From Acanthaster planci (lineage: Eukaryota > Echinodermata > Asteroidea > Valvatida > Acanthasteridae), in contig NW_019091368.1 in NCBI RefSeq assembly GCF_001949145.1, forward strand, positions 152,008 through 216,007: a stretch of 64,000 nt of DNA. The letters are read 5' to 3'. Below, one piece after another: positions 24,501-38,405 of the stretch. A program made the translations under genes and the position numbers. Under the pieces are notes generated by a model. That model did not search any database. It was not told the DNA's origin and saw only the letters and a list, made by a program, of their open reading frames with translations. Position 1 is the first letter of the stretch, and each line of letters begins with the position of its first letter.

Positions 24501-27500
24501 AGTCAACTCCCAGGATCTGGCTGACGGAGACAGGAGATTCTGTCCCCGGGGGTGTGTCAGGAATATCAGATCGATATGTTGGTGGTTTTCCGTAAGTTGG
24601 TAGCTCTGGAGTTTGGGTTTTTTAAATCTAGAAACTCATACAGGTACACAGACTTTCCTCTGATTAGCCATTTTCTTAACCTTTGCTTAATCCCATGCAT
24701 GACAATACAAAAATTGAAAAAATTACAAAGCCTTGTTCAACTTGACTTTCCTCATTTCTTTGTGGCTTCTTAGCTTTTTACTTATTAATGACAAATCCTT
24801 CACTGTGAATCCTGTAACACTGTACCATACGCATTGGCTCAACGACACAATGCTTTCTTTAAACAAAAAAAAAATTTTAATTTAACCTATTTCTGACAGC
24901 CTTTTAATATTGTCCTAAAGAGGTTTGTTTTCAAATCAGTTACATGATAGTGCTGCTCAAACATAATCTATTGTAAAGAAGACTTGTGTTACATATGATA
25001 GTAACCAACCACCTTATCACAGCAAGTTCTGTTTAAAACTGATGAGACATCTAAGCTATCTTCAGGATGGGCTTTCTATGTGCAGCCATGGAAATCATGG
25101 TACCGTGTCTGTCAAAAAAAAACTGTGAATGCCAAACCGAAATGAAAACAGTTGCTGTATGGCCTAGTTCTGGCATGTATTTGGTTATGGGTTTGAGCCC
25201 CATCCTAGTAATTGTGGAAATTTTGTTCACAGTCTCGTTGGTAGCACTAATTATACACATGTGCTTGTGGTATCACATCAGGAAAGGACAACAGCAAATC
25301 GTTATCAATCATTGCTGTCGTAATCATTTTCTGTCATTGTCATGATCATTGTCGCTCTTATCGTTGGTATACATACTCTGCGTTTCCAACTCTTCAGTCG
25401 TGTGAACTGTGTGTTCTTGTTTCCAGGTTTCTGGACAAGTTGGGAGTGAGTGCTCAGGAGGGCTTGGAAGCCATCATGAAACAGCAGTTCATTGGCAGGT
25501 TCATTGGCCTTGTCAACAACTCCAACATAGAGCCCCGACCTGTAAGTGAGATGATAGTTCATCTTGCATAACACCACTGAACTGTATCATACTACTTGCA
25601 GTGCCTAACGTGCATTACAAACTGAATCCCGATGAGTGTGTCCATATTTGATGTGCACATTAGGCCAAGGGAAAGCTTGAATTTTTGTCTGATGGGGTAC
25701 AGTTGTTTACGTAACTGAACTGAATTCCATACCGGTGTCTTGGTGTAATCAGTTGGTGTAAAAGGAAAGAGCCAGATCAGTGTTTATGGAATCAAACAAC
25801 ATAACAGTACAGCTGTCCACATCCACAGTTAATGCTCTAAGGCCAACCTGGTACCTTGCTCGCCTGACCTAATGTCCCTTCAAATTTTAAAGGGAGCATG
25901 GGGCTCCAACTATCTATAACATTTGACACAAAAACAAATTTGTCAGTAAAGTTTACAAGTATCTTTGAACTTGATATTTGACATTATTAGGTTTTGGGAC
26001 AGTTCTAGGATACCTCACCATAAAGCCCCTTGTAAGCACATCCATTCTGTTAATGCACAAAAGCTAGCAAAAAGGATCCAGTCACAGCTTAAGAAATCTA
26101 CAGATAGATGATTAAGAGGAGTCCATTTGAACTTTCCCATCAAGCACGCGTACTTTGGGCTGTAGGTCCTACTTTTGGGGACTTCACTGTAACATTACAC
26201 TGTTCTCAGATATTCCTGCTTCCTGCTGAAATTAAGGGATTTAACCATCCAGCTGGCTTAGCAGTCATATGGTCCAGATGTCTTCACTAATAAGCCAGAG
26301 GTTGTGGGTTTATATCCAACTCAAGCAAGCTTTTGAATTTTTTGCCGAGAGCTTTCAGAAAGCACTGGACATACAGCGATACCAAAACCATATTGTTCTG
26401 TCTCTTGTTTTTATTCACTTTCTCGGTTTTCATGTCAGGCATACTGGGTGGCATATCTTCACAAGAAACTTGTGGGACAGCGAGTGTTGAATGTGACAAT
26501 AGACCAAGGTGGGAGCAGTCTGCGCATCTATGCCCACTGCAGCCAAACAAGGTACGAAATACATTCTCCTCATGCCAACCTCTGATATGTGTGTGCAGTG
26601 CGCATAAAAGTCAGTGTTCCTGTCAAAACAAATGTACCCAAATACGAAAAGACTCAGTGGGAATCAAGCTTGAAAATAAATAGGCATTATTTTCAAAGTA
26701 CTGCTGCCTTCAATTTGGTTATTTAATCTGTAAATCTGTTTATTCGAAAAGGTACATGCCAGAAATGTTTATAAGCATGAAAGGAAGTCCAAGTCCTTTT
26801 GCAAGTATGTGTATATTTCCTGCATACCCGTTTGGCATCTGTATGCCCAAACGCTCAAGCGCGCTGTGTACTCCTTATTAAGGCAACTCGGCCAACATTG
26901 TCTTGGCATTTTGGTCTGGTTCCTACCTCCCAATGTTATGTTAATTTTCCTTGGGGACTCCAAAAAGGACCTGAATACAACTCTGAAATGAAAGTTATCT
27001 GGCTCAGTACTACAGGGTTCCAAGCCATCCTGGAAACCAGACTAAACCTGGAAAATGAAGTTCCCTCTTTCCAGTCAGGGAATTTGAGAAGAATGTTGCC
27101 AATCAGGGAAAAAGTCTAGGAGTTGCATTGGTCCAAAAGAGAGAGTGGTCGGTCTGTTTTTATATTCACTGGGCCGTACAGCTGTGGTGGCTTTTTAGTC
27201 ATGTCAAAGGTCAGAATAGTTACCCTAGAATTTTGGAAGTTCATCAAGGAATTCTGTTTTCGTGAGATACTGGGAACCCTGATACCAGAGCAGGCTATGG
27301 AGTTTGCGACACACTCTCAGTGAGGAAACACACCAAAGCTATCCATTGGTTGGTAACTATCAGCCACCCCTATGGGCACTGAGGTAGACCAAGAGAGGGT
27401 GCAATTTTCCTAGCAATGGATCTCCAGTGGCTAGTGAAACGTTTGTTACCCACTGCTCCATACCATGTTTTTCAATAACTATCCAAGGCAACGATAGGAA

Positions 27501-28834
27501 GAGCCCGTCTATTAAGTCACGACTTGCAGATCAGCATGTCATCTTCATAATCAATCGCCATATCTGCATGTGTATCATGGATAATCGCTGAGCTTTACCA
27601 TAGGCTATTTCTTAGTAGTAGCTTAAATTTAAACCGCTTGAAATCTAATTCATATTCATATAATCAGAACAATAGATGTCATTAGGTATTCATTATTCAC
27701 GTATACCCAACCAAATGATGCCATACTAGAAACGTACAGCCAGCTAATTTTTTTTTATTTTAGAAATTCAAGATACAGACCTGGAGATGTTACCATCCTC
27801 GCCCTGAACCTGGACAAAACAAAGGGAATACGGCTGAGTTTACAAGGTAGTCTGGCAGAGAAGACCATCGAAGAGTACTCACTGACACCATATGGGGATG
27901 ATGGTCTGCATGCGAGGTAACTCAGGTCCTGGGGTCATCAAAATCGTAAAGTTGGCAAAATACAACTGTTTTGAAAATTTAAAGAAGCCTGTGTGATTGG
28001 TGAACCTGAAACTTGGACGAGTCGCCCTGAAGTTATGGGTCATCACAAGTCATTCCGTCTGTAAAAGTAATCATGCAGGTGCATTTTGACAGAGACGTTT
28101 CATTGGATTTGTGCACACCCCCGTTGCCTCGATACGTGTTGCCTGACTTGAAGCCCCACATAACCTGACAATTTAACTTGATTGACTCTTGATTGAATAG
28201 TTTGCCTCATGATGTAAAGACTAAAATTGTGAAAGAATGATCTGTACCCAAAACTGAGCAATGAGCAATACGCAGCCTGTTGAGCAGGTTTCGTTAGCCA
28301 TAGCTCAATTCTTCAATAAATCTAAGGACTCCAAGACCCCATTAATGGCTGTACATAGCCTAGTGATGTTATATTCCTAAGAGATGGGTACTTGTCTTAG
28401 CATTGTGGTATTTATTTCGATTGGAGTGTAAACCAAGAAAAAGTGTAGTCTTTGTAATGTCATAAAGTGGGGGTTGTTACACTTTGGTAACCTACTCCCT
28501 GGATTGATGGACCTTGAATGTTACATTCAGTGCAGTTTCATTGATGTTTCTCTTTAGACGCTTAAAATGACACTTCTGCACTAATGCTGGAATGGAACTG
28601 TTTTTAAGCTGCGCAGTAGTGCAACCGGCACAGATTGCTAATTCATTTCTAATTCGCCTTTTGTTTATATGCAGATACGTCAGTTTGAATGGCATCAAGC
28701 TCGACTTGACCAATGATATGAACCTCCCCAAATTGAAGCCACACCCCCTCGTGCACCCATCCACAGTCATGCTTCCCCCTCTCCGCTACGGTTTCTATGT
28801 CATAACAGGCTCAGCTGTAAGAGCCTGTATGTGA
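18530..28834 (+). CDS. HPSE: Heparanase (endo-beta-glucuronidase, GH79), 10 exons
   Basis: Heparanase cleaves heparan sulfate chains in lysosomes and extracellular matrix. Exons: 18530-18651 and 19581-19712 (this first junction is uncertain), 20543-20682, 22539-22712, 23279-23462, 24337-24591, 25427-25541, 26439-26551, 27764-27916 and 28675-28834. The predicted length is about 515 residues against 543 in human. The first exon holds a signal peptide (MVIVTVALVSCLSCEAA; an upstream ATG is at 18530). Then come LGEGLSPSFLRLGGSRA and GWDLIFDINEFLRT. The acid/base Glu is in QMGNEPN, its codon split between exons 4 and 5. HSYYLSSRTA follows, then the nucleophile Glu in RIWLTETG. The C-terminal beta domain keeps both Cys of the human disulfide (AHCSQ and VRACM). 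The roughly 48-residue linker excised in vertebrates appears to be missing, and the basic motif after GPDVTQPR is lost. Both catalytic residues rule out the inactive HPSE2 type. Confidence 0.92.
19920..20340. repeat. C-rich CCCTAACCCCTCC-type minisatellite around an assembly gap
   Basis: Degenerate tandem units such as CCCTTAACCACTCCCCAG and CCCTAACCCCTCCCC flank a run of Ns in the HPSE intron between exons 2 and 3. The C-rich strand is on plus. CCCTAA words recall telomeric repeats, but the spacing is irregular, so this is better called a C-rich minisatellite. Its real length is unknown. Confidence 0.85.
20041..20283. other. Assembly gap (243 Ns)
   Basis: This run of N lies inside the C-rich minisatellite. 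Open frames spanning it are meaningless. Confidence 0.99.
22539..23462 (+). CDS. HPSE: HPSE exons 4-5 carrying the split catalytic acid/base Glu
   Basis: Exon 4 (22539-22712) ends ATGGGAAATG before GTAACA. Exon 5 (23279-23462) begins AACCCAATGCC after TGTCACAG. Joining gives Met-Gly-Asn-Glu-Pro-Asn, the acid/base signature of clan A glycosidases; the Glu codon is interrupted after its first base. Exon 5 continues to IIGPDVTQPR, matching the human GPDVGQPR, but the human basic cluster that follows is replaced by a mostly neutral sequence. Confidence 0.92.
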
Positions 28835-29894
28835 GTACTGCTTACAGATAACTTTGAGAGTTGATTTTTGTGTGCATGCCTTCCGTTATTGATGAGAAGT
28901 ATTGCCCATCTTGAGCTCTGTATGTGAGAATGACAGTCCAGTGTCAAAGCATACTGTTTTACGTACCTTTTTTTCTGCATTAATTCTTGGCCAGCGATGG
29001 AAATTTGGACGGTTTACTCATTTGTAATTTTAAAGCCACATTTGTACTGGACTGAAAATTGTAAATTTTATCACAAGTGTTCGTTCGCATTCGATCATAG
29101 TTTTTCTTCTGTGCGCCCACCTGTGGATTATAGAGGCCAGCAGAAAGTCCCATGGCCACCATAAACCTGTAGTTGCATGTCATGTCACGATCACATGAGG
29201 ACGCCCTGCTATTGACTGTAATCAGCCACTAGATGTGGTTTGATAACAGCGTCTGTAAGGTTCAAAAGCACAGTGAAGTAGCCAATGAAGTACAATTCGA
29301 ACACTGGCTTAATGTTTGTTTTTTAACCTTCTAAGGAATTAGCCAACAACTCGGGCGTGCATTGCGGGAAACCATATTAAAAATGTCCACCGTTGCATAT
29401 TACAAACTGTAGACATTGAGTATTGGCAGAAAACGTACCATTGAGAATCGTGTATACTAAATTATTCATGAGTGTTGTTGTTTGTGTACCAAGTTCAACT
29501 GGACTGAGGGGTTATGGGCATAAACGTAAGGCCCAGATTTTAAAATCTAGGTCTCTTTTGAATATTTGTGTTAACAGATCTGAAATTTTTCTTTGTAAAA
29601 TGGTTAAAATACAGATGTCTCATTCAAAATGCAATGATTTGTTGTATTTTTTTGGTATTGATGTGCAGACTTCGGACAGGTTAATTTTTGCAGTATTGGC
29701 TAATACATGTACATGTCCAGTGTAATCTCTGTATATTTTGCAAGAATATCCTTTTTTTTATATCCAGGAAAAGCTGTTTAAGTGGTGTTATTCTCTAAAA
29801 GATAAATCAGCATGAATTGGTATTGCCTGAGGTTTTGTTTATATGTACCCCAACCTAACAAATGAACCTGTAAGTTGCTAAATAAAAATAATGA

Positions 29895-30110
29895 AAATTT
29901 ATAGAGCGCCGGTATCCGCCATGAACGGCACTCATGGTGCTAATTAACAAAGGCATGTTTGGGTTACAGACCATGAACAGAATCTTGCACTCTGTCAGTC
30001 AGTAGGACCCCTCAACATTTTTTGCCTATGTAGCAGCCATTTTCATCAAGATACGGAATTGAGTGATGTCCCAAAACAAAACAGCTCAATTTGCTCTTTC
30101 TAATGCAAGA
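29895..30110 (+). repeat. SINE-like interspersed repeat, copy 1
   Basis: The segment begins ATTTATAGAGCGCCGGTATC, a word seen in many invertebrate short repeats. The part at about 30003-30110 matches 59912-60010 in the same orientation, including CTCAATTTGCTCTTTCT and TTTTCATCA flanking blocks. Two diverged copies 30 kb apart mark a dispersed family. No coding capacity is seen. Confidence 0.55.
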
Positions 30111-33100
30111 TAAGATAAAATTTCTGGAAAAACAGCCGGAAGATAACTTTTGCAAGATTTGATCACATATACAGAGCAATTATCTCATGTCATGGAGACA
30201 ATTTTGATAAAATAATGAAAATTGTATGTGTATTTTCATAATGCAGAATGAATTTCGTACATTGGTTGAATTCGTTAGAATCACGGCTGCGCTAGCTGGA
30301 GTAAGATTACAGTATTGTAATTCAAGGGGCTTTGCAATTTTCAATCTTACCTTTCAGGTCACTAGTTTATAGAATGAATTTCATCAATTCTATTTATTCT
30401 TTACCACTCACAGATGTTCTAGCTGGAGTACAGTTGGCCTATAATAATTTGAGGATGCTTTAAAATATTCAGTCATACTTCGTAAGTCAGTGTGTCATAA
30501 TTGGTTTTTGTAATGTCGCACTGTGCTTGACAGAAAAGTTGATGTGGCAATTTGGAGTGTGCATTTCTGTAATATGCTCCGTTACTTTTGATCCTGCATT
30601 CCAATGGGGACTTCTACCAGATCTCTTTCTTTGTCTTTCAAAATCTACCAGGAGGTTTTGGAGGAGCGCTTAACTGTTAATCACTTCACATGAACCTTGA
30701 TGCCCGTGTTGTTGGCTGTTTAGTCCCTTTTGTGGTTTGGGGGATATGGTGATCAGGGGCTTGGACCTGGGGGTTTTTCTGAGGACTGACCGAGCTGTCA
30801 GTATCTTATCTTCCAAGGAAAGTGTGTTCACCGATCAGGTGTAAACGGGTCAGCTAGGTCTGAGTATGTACCGGGTGTCATTGAGGTAGAAAACATGAAA
30901 CAGGGCCAGATTCATTCGCCACAACTCTCCTCATCCTTTGGACTAGATTTTGCCCGCTGTCTTTGTGTTCCCAGAGGCTCCATGCCTTTCTTGTTAACCT
31001 CTTTGTCTTGATAATCTCTCTCTTCCTTCATGGACTCTTGTGTCTGGGCTGGACACAGCCGTGGGAGAAGTCCATCACTTGACAACTGCTCCCATGGGAG
31101 GAAGAAACATCTGACATGCATTTGAGTTTTGCAGCATATCCCTGTGGCTGTCTTTAGTCAGACGGTGCTGGAAACTGCGTTAATTGTTCTGGGATTTTGG
31201 AGGTAAAATAAGTTATTAAACTGCGGTTTCAGTCTCTAGTATTCAAGAATGTTTTGTTGGTTGATTAGGGGTGCTGGGGGATATTTCTTAAAGTTGACAT
31301 ACTTTCAGCTTAGGTCAGGTTTTCCCGAAACTGGATGTGATATTAGTTTCAGCTTGGCTGTATAATTTGATGGATGGTGGTTTTAAAAACTGTGAGCATT
31401 GTTTTCATGCCACTGTCAAGCTGGGTCCTGGTGATGGACGCCAACTCTTAGCTTAGGTCGTAGCGTTGATCTAGTCGTCACCTTCCAGCTCTTTCCCGGG
31501 TGCACTCGTAGATGGAAGTAGGCATTTATTGGGAAACCAAGACTGCTGCGTTTGTGATTTTCCAGGGCTACAGTGTTACAGGCTGAAATAGATCAAATAT
31601 GTTTATCACAAGTAGCAACAGGCAGGTGTAACTCTCGGAACAGTTTAAATTCTTTTAAGGGAATGAACACCATCATACATTTTCTGGTCACCAAGGCGGT
31701 GATGTCACTTTTTTTTTCTTTTTTTTCTTCTTTTGGTCAGGTATAAATCACTCCTCAAGGCTCATATGGCCTCTCATGGCATTGTGGACCAAGTATGTAC
31801 AACCTTTTTCCATATTTTCATCAATTCCCTTTTTGAAAAGGGAGTATTCGTTCCTGAAATTTAACGTCAAAGCTCTTTGGGAAATACTAAAAACTGCTGT
31901 AAACTGCTCACTGACTACAGTGACCTTAAATATACAAATTGCAAATGTCAGAGGACCTGAAGGTTTTATCCTAGTTGAAGCTTTCTCTCAAGCAAAATGT
32001 ACAAGTGTTTTTTGCAGTATTATTTGTGAAATCTAGTCTTTCTTATGTCTATTTTTCAATGAGTCGTCAGACTTCTTTTGAACTGTCTTTCTTCATTTTT
32101 TATGAAAGCCGGAGATGGTAGGACCGGGTTTAGTCAGCAATTTAAAATACGCTGACAAGGACAGCTCCAGAGCCGTTCTTGGGGGGCCGAGCAAATTTTG
32201 TTCAAGGGGACCATAAACTATGGAGGCTGAGTTTTGAGTATTTTTGCATGTTTTTGTACAGTGGAGGGAAATGAAAATGTTGACCAAACATTTCCCTTTT
32301 GGGGCGTGGCCCTATTTCCTACCCACCCCCATCCATCAGTGTTGTCCGAAAGTGGTGCATTGTACATTTTGTTTACATTGCCACCCATTCCTCATAAAAA
32401 AATCAAGAGGTTTTTTTTTTGAGAGTAAAATGAAAGGCAAAGATAGTTGTTTTTGTGTATTGTAGAAGACCCCTTTTAAACACTGGTGCACACAGGCCAC
32501 TTCAGCTTGCTGGGCTGAGGAACAATCGACAAGCAAAAACTTGTCTACATTAGTTCCTTGTCAGTGAAGTTGTCTGACATTTCACCACATTGCAATAATG
32601 CAGATGCAGTTATAATACATGTACACAGTTCTTTATGTGCATAGCAGAGTACAGTGCAGAAAGTTAAGGTCCGCAAAAGGACAGAATTTGATCTCTGGTT
32701 TAATTGTTCTCGGTTCTTTTTTTTTTCACTTTGATGCGTATCGTCATCATACACCGCGCTGGTGCCAAAGGTTACGGACAGCTTTTGACACTCATATCTC
32801 TCAGTTGAAACTATATATTTATAGCTGACACTTTCATGAGATCAAGTTTGCATCGAATGAGCCGAATTCAACTTTGTCACTTCAGAAACGTTATCTGTCT
32901 TGCTCAGCGAGGTAATACAAACAAAGCGATCGTGTACGGATGGAATGAATTATATTAATTTAATGACCATTTGAATTCTTCACGGTTTTACTGATCGCAC
33001 CTCCAGCTCCAACGATGTGTGAGTTACCATGAAATCGCATGCACCGTCCACGTGCAGAAGAATCCTCCGTTATTTACTTCATTTGTTGAGGAACAGCGTC

Positions 33101-34923
33101 AGTAGGGACTTAGTGGAGTATCCGTTAATTCACTGGAATCATCTTTTGTTTAGGGGGCGTGGGTATTAGGTAATATCACACTTATTATGGGGATGTAAAA
33201 TTATTTTTTATTTATGTGAATTTATCCTGGCAAAATTATTGTGTTTTTGTTGTTTTTGGTTTTGGGGTTTTTTTTTTTAAGAGAGAGAGAGAGAAAAAAA
33301 AAAACAAAATTGGAGATTTCTTTATTTATATCAACAGAATGTACAACAGCTATATTTTTGTATGACAGGAGTGTTTCATTGATCAGTACTTAACTTGATG
33401 AAATAAAATGTATACAAAATCAGAGAAAAGTTGTCTTTTTTGTTGACCGTTTTTGTAAAACGATGTATTTTTAAAATAATAGTTACACCATTTTTAATTT
33501 ATTCGGCGTTTCAGGACAGTGTGAGTGAATTTGTGAGTGGGATTCTTGCGCACACGAATACACAAAACATAGCGCATTGAGGGATGTTCTGAAAAATTCC
33601 TGTTCTTGAAGGGGACTGTAATAACAAAACCGTGGATAAATTTGATTGCAATTTATAGGTTCTCTCTGAGCTATATAAAACATGCAGACAGATGTCACGT
33701 GTGAGAAAACTTATTCGTTTCATGTGGACAGACGTCATTTTTCTTGGGAGGGAGATCCATGCTCTCATTTTACCTTTAATGATGCCACAAATCCTATGTT
33801 AAGATTTTCGGCCAAGCTTACAGATGCAGGCTAAGTTTCAAGTACTCTACATGTATATGTCTATTTTATAGCTATGGCTCTTGACAACGGATGGGATTTC
33901 CTAATTCCTTTAAAGAGTTTTACAACTAGCAATGTGTAACCATCAGAGTGATTATAGTCGGTGGGGTTAGGGGGTGGGTACGTCTATGTGGTACTCTCAG
34001 TGAAGCAGTCCCGGTCAAACTTGACAAGTTGAATCCCAGACTGTTTCCAGTAATTACCTTACTCTTTGGAGACTACAAACAAGGGGTCAGTGACACCTGT
34101 TTCAACTGTGTAACTGAGTAATCGTATTCGGTCCCTTCTACTTTATCAAGTTCCTTTCTTTTTAAATGTTGATAAGGGAGTTGTGATATTAATCCGTTTA
34201 CAGACGTGTGTGGCTGATACAAAGTTCATGAACCAGGGCAAAAACAGCTGTGAAAATCGTGACGGTTCCCAGTATATTTAAACTATATTGACTTATTAAG
34301 GTCACAAATTCTGCCGCTTTTCATCTGAGTTAGGTGAGAATTGTTTGGACAGTAATGAATTTGGGTAATTTGGCAGGTTAAAAGCGACCTATTTCACCAT
34401 TGGATTTTGATCGTGCACCCAACCTTGCCCCTTTCCGGTCCCTCTGTGACGTTCACTTCTATTTTTTCTGCTCTGTCCACCCAACCCCAACTACAACACG
34501 AAAGTTTTTATAATGGACAAAGATTTCCGGTTCGAGTCAATGGAAATTTCTGCTGGTAGTCTGATAATGAATGGGTCATTTTGGTAACTTGCCAAGTCTA
34601 TTGACGGTGACAATGCCCATGTTAACAGCAATACGTCAGAGATGTATCTTGCTTGCAAGTTCGTAGTTTTTCTTGGAATAAAACTCAATCCACACGCCCA
34701 CACGTATTTGTCACATAATTAAATTTGCTGGCTTGTACATTCCGTGGCAGTGTAATTATTAATTAATGTCCACTACCATCGCAATGAGGTAACCTTTTGT
34801 ACTGTAATGTCTTCTTTTTTGCGGGTAGAGATTATGTAGGCCTACAATCGTTCATACCCGCGGAGGAAGGAAAAGCTGACCGAGGCTGTTCAACTTGTAC
34901 AGGTGCGTTTGGTTTAGTAGGAG

Positions 34924-35195
34924 CAGTGGCGAAGCCAAGGGGGGGACCTACCTGCGGGAACTCTTGTCCTTTAAATATTGGGATTAATTTTGGGGAGGGG
35001 GCTGTTGCCACTGCAGTGTGCTGCTTTGTGTTACTTTTGAGTGGATTAGATGGACGCATTTAGCAAGGATTTAGTTGACAGAGCCGTTATTTACAGTTTC
35101 ATTGGCGCAGCCCGGAGGAGCAGGGAAGACCCTTCCCCGCGTGAGAACTCTTGCTTGCTCCTTGCCACCCCGAGAAGAGTCTGGTTACGCCACTG
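34924..35195. mobile_element. MITE-like element with CAGTGGCG terminal inverted repeats
   Basis: The left end reads CAGTGGCGAAGCCAAG. The right end is the inverse complement of CAGTGGCGTAACCAGACT. The termini resemble hAT-type non-autonomous elements. The 272-bp body has no coding capacity and carries a G-run near the left end. The flanking 8 bp do not match, so a target-site duplication is not evident. Confidence 0.55.
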
Positions 35196-38100
35196 CTTCA
35201 GAGTTGGCGGAATCAAGTCAGATGTTAGGGGCCGCGTCGTGGCGGATGTTTGACACGAAAATGTGCTTGACCTGATAAGCTATCCATGTAACGTAGCCTT
35301 TGCTTTCTAGCATGGGTCAGTGTGTGCTTCCTTCGTGATTTCAACAAGTTTGACGTAACGTCAGAGGGCAAAGGTTCCATCATAATTATTTGCATAATGT
35401 AACGGCCTCGGGATCCAGTTTGAGCAGGCTTTCCTGAGGAGACACGACCGGTATATTATTGTTCGTATCAGCTGACAACGCATTGTTAAGAAGACAATGC
35501 CGCCCCGACGACTGTTTGCAGCAGAGTTTTAACCTCGCGTGCAAGCCTATAGAATTTCCTCTGGACTTCTCAAATTCAGTCATTCAATGACTGATGCACA
35601 TCCCCTACCAAGATGATACATACGGTCAGAAATTATGGGGGTAGGGGTTTACCGGGTGGGGATTGGGGTTATTGAACTTATTTGGAAAACTGCTGGCTGG
35701 TAACAGCTATTGTCAGGACAAACTGGGCAGCTTTCCCAAGAGTAGGCATTATGAGAGCAATTCAACTGTAGAGCTGGCTTTATCTGTGTCGCAATCGTTG
35801 GGTAACAATCACCGGAAAAACCGCAGTGGATACGTCTGATCATTAGTGAACATGTCATACAAGTGCAGCCGCGATATGGCTGGAAAAGATAAGTTGTGTC
35901 GTACACATGTACATATGTACATCCCCTTGTCACCACACGCCGGTCATTGACAAATACTGCATTCATAGCAAGTGAGCGGTTGGAATGGTATAAGGTTTCT
36001 CAAATTATGCAAGTAGGGCCTACTTATGTCTTCAATAGGTTAGAGAAGTTGGTCAGTCAGGAAAGTGCAAGCTTGCCCGAACGTCCTGTAGACTATTATC
36101 TGCTGAAGCTATTATATGCACACTGAAAAAAAACCTTCTGCTGATTGTAAGGAACTTGAGTCCTTGTAAAAAATCAAAATAGATATCGCCTAATTTCAGT
36201 GATAACCCGGAACAAATTACATTTTTTATTCCCCCCCCCCCGTGCATGTATGGCATGCGCGCACTTCTCCCCAGTCTGACATGATGTCCCTACGGCTATT
36301 TGTACGCATAATAACCCCGAAAGTTTACTCCATGAATAAAACAGGAAAGAAAAATCCTTTTCGCAAAAGTTCTTTATGTCCTTAAAACTTGAGATTTTGA
36401 GACCCGTTTGTTGCCGCGGTTGTGCAAAAGGAGTAGACAGAAATTAGGGAATGGAGAAACATGCTTCGAGAAATTCGAAATCGCGTGAGAATAGCGATTC
36501 AGACGGAGATGGCACCTGTTGAGCTGCCAGAGCGTCTCAGTCCAACTACATCCCGATAGGTGATTCATTCTGACAGACGACCGAAGAGATACTCTTCAGC
36601 CAAGTTCCCTGCGAAATCTGCGACCCGTCGAGGTACTGGCCTCGATCTCGGCCGTGCCCCGCTGTCAGGCCGGACCTTACGGCGGCACGCAGGGCTTAAT
36701 CAACGAGAAGTCTAATCAATTTCGAACTCGGAACTTTACTCTGGGAAATGCATGCATCGGTACAACTTTGTGCGAATAACTGCATGTAGTTGAAAAGGGT
36801 AACTCGGGGTAAGGAAAGTTAAATATTACAAAATGATAGTTTTAACTTTTAACGTTTTAATGCTAACTTAACAGGGCTCAGTGACATCAGCTTCCTAATT
36901 CGAGTACATACTTTTTCCACTATTTCACTGACAACGAAACAGATTGTAACAATGTAGGCCTACGCCGACTTCGTTATCGTTCCAAAATATGTTTTCAGCG
37001 TAAACTGCGGGAGACATTTGAACAGGTTGTAGCTTGGTTATCAAAATAAAGTCAGCACGCATCTTGGCTTTTTGCAGGTTCAAATTTCCGACCTACTTTC
37101 CCCGCTCCTTTCACTTTTTCTCCATGAAAGTGCAGTCATCCCAGGTTTGTTTCACGATTGAAATTTCGCCAATTTCGTTTTGATGGTTAATGGTCTGGGA
37201 GATTTACCCAGAAGTGATGATTCCGTCCAAGGACTTCGTCATGTTCTGGAGAGGAAAGAAACTGTCTCCTGACGTTGCGAAATACTGAAATTCTCACTGA
37301 TAACAATCATCGGGAATTGCTTAAAACAGTAGTTGCAAAGTCAGCTGTCACGAATGCCTTGAAGTGGGAGCAACAGGCCCTCAACCTATACTGTCTCTTC
37401 ATCTTGCTCCAATTCTGGATTCGGAGTTCTCAACCAACCCCTCCGGTTGATTACTTTATCCATCCATGGGAAACGACTTGAACATTTTAGAGGTACGATG
37501 TCAAAATCCTGATTTTGGCAGGAGGACGACATCCCAAACTTAGGATGACATCCAGGGGCAGGCGGTTCCTCAAAGGATGACGATGACAATATCGTAAAAG
37601 TGGTACCGTTATCGAGGGATGCCGACATCCTCCTCATTGGATGTTGTCGTCCCGTAATAAATTCTCTCAGTGATGTTGTCACTCCGTTATGAATTATTGC
37701 TGGATATCGATATCTTTCTCAAGACGTCAAGGGTTTTTTAGACGAAAAGTTTCTCTGGGTACCTAAGGCATGTACGGCGAATGACTTGGCTGCGGCTTGA
37801 AATTACACACGGCGATATGGTTACAGCCACTACCGAAGACTCGTGTGTAAATTCAAGCTGTAGCCTAGAAACTCAGACGTGGCTCAGAAATCATATTACG
37901 TAATGAAACAAGCGAGGCAGCCAGCTGCGGAACCGATGAATGAAAAACTTCACACATGAAACAGCCGTTGTCTTCTAACGTCAGCCTCGAGTGTACTTGG
38001 GTCGCTGTGCCATATAAAATGCATGGTAAAAACCATTTGACACTCGTTCATTTCGCAGAGCTGGTCACAAGAGCCATTGTTCTCCGTGGTAGTGACGGTG

Positions 38101-38405
38101 ACGTGGGGTTCAACAACCGCCCCCTCCTCGAGAGGACCGGACGGACTCATCACGGTATACCCTCGGCTCATGTATGTAGAGCCGCTTTGTCTCGAAAAGA
38201 CGTCACGAGTATGCGCTGTGGTCACTCTGCCTAATGATCAACCGCATTAACTTGAACTCTTCTCATCCAGTCAGCTGCCGGCTGACCAGGGACAGGTAGC
38301 AAGAGTAGTGGACAGCTAGCGCTGATCAGTCCAACAACAGCCACTTAGACAATCGATTTGGAGACAATCGGCCCTGAACAGTCCAGACCCTGCTGTACAG
38401 AGAGC

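Larger units (their letters stand above)
28835..38405. other. HPSE 3' UTR and long intergenic region
   Basis: I find no supportable exon in this 9.6-kb stretch. An AATAAA at 29881-29886 could end the HPSE transcript but may belong to a short interspersed repeat. Repeats: a SINE-like segment at about 29895-30110, poly-T/GA/poly-A runs at 33260-33305, and a CAGTGGCG foldback element at 34924-35195. Imperfectly inverted GGACGACATCC-like words lie at 37520-37655. The last few hundred bases should contain the SLC7 promoter and 5' UTR. Confidence 0.5.
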
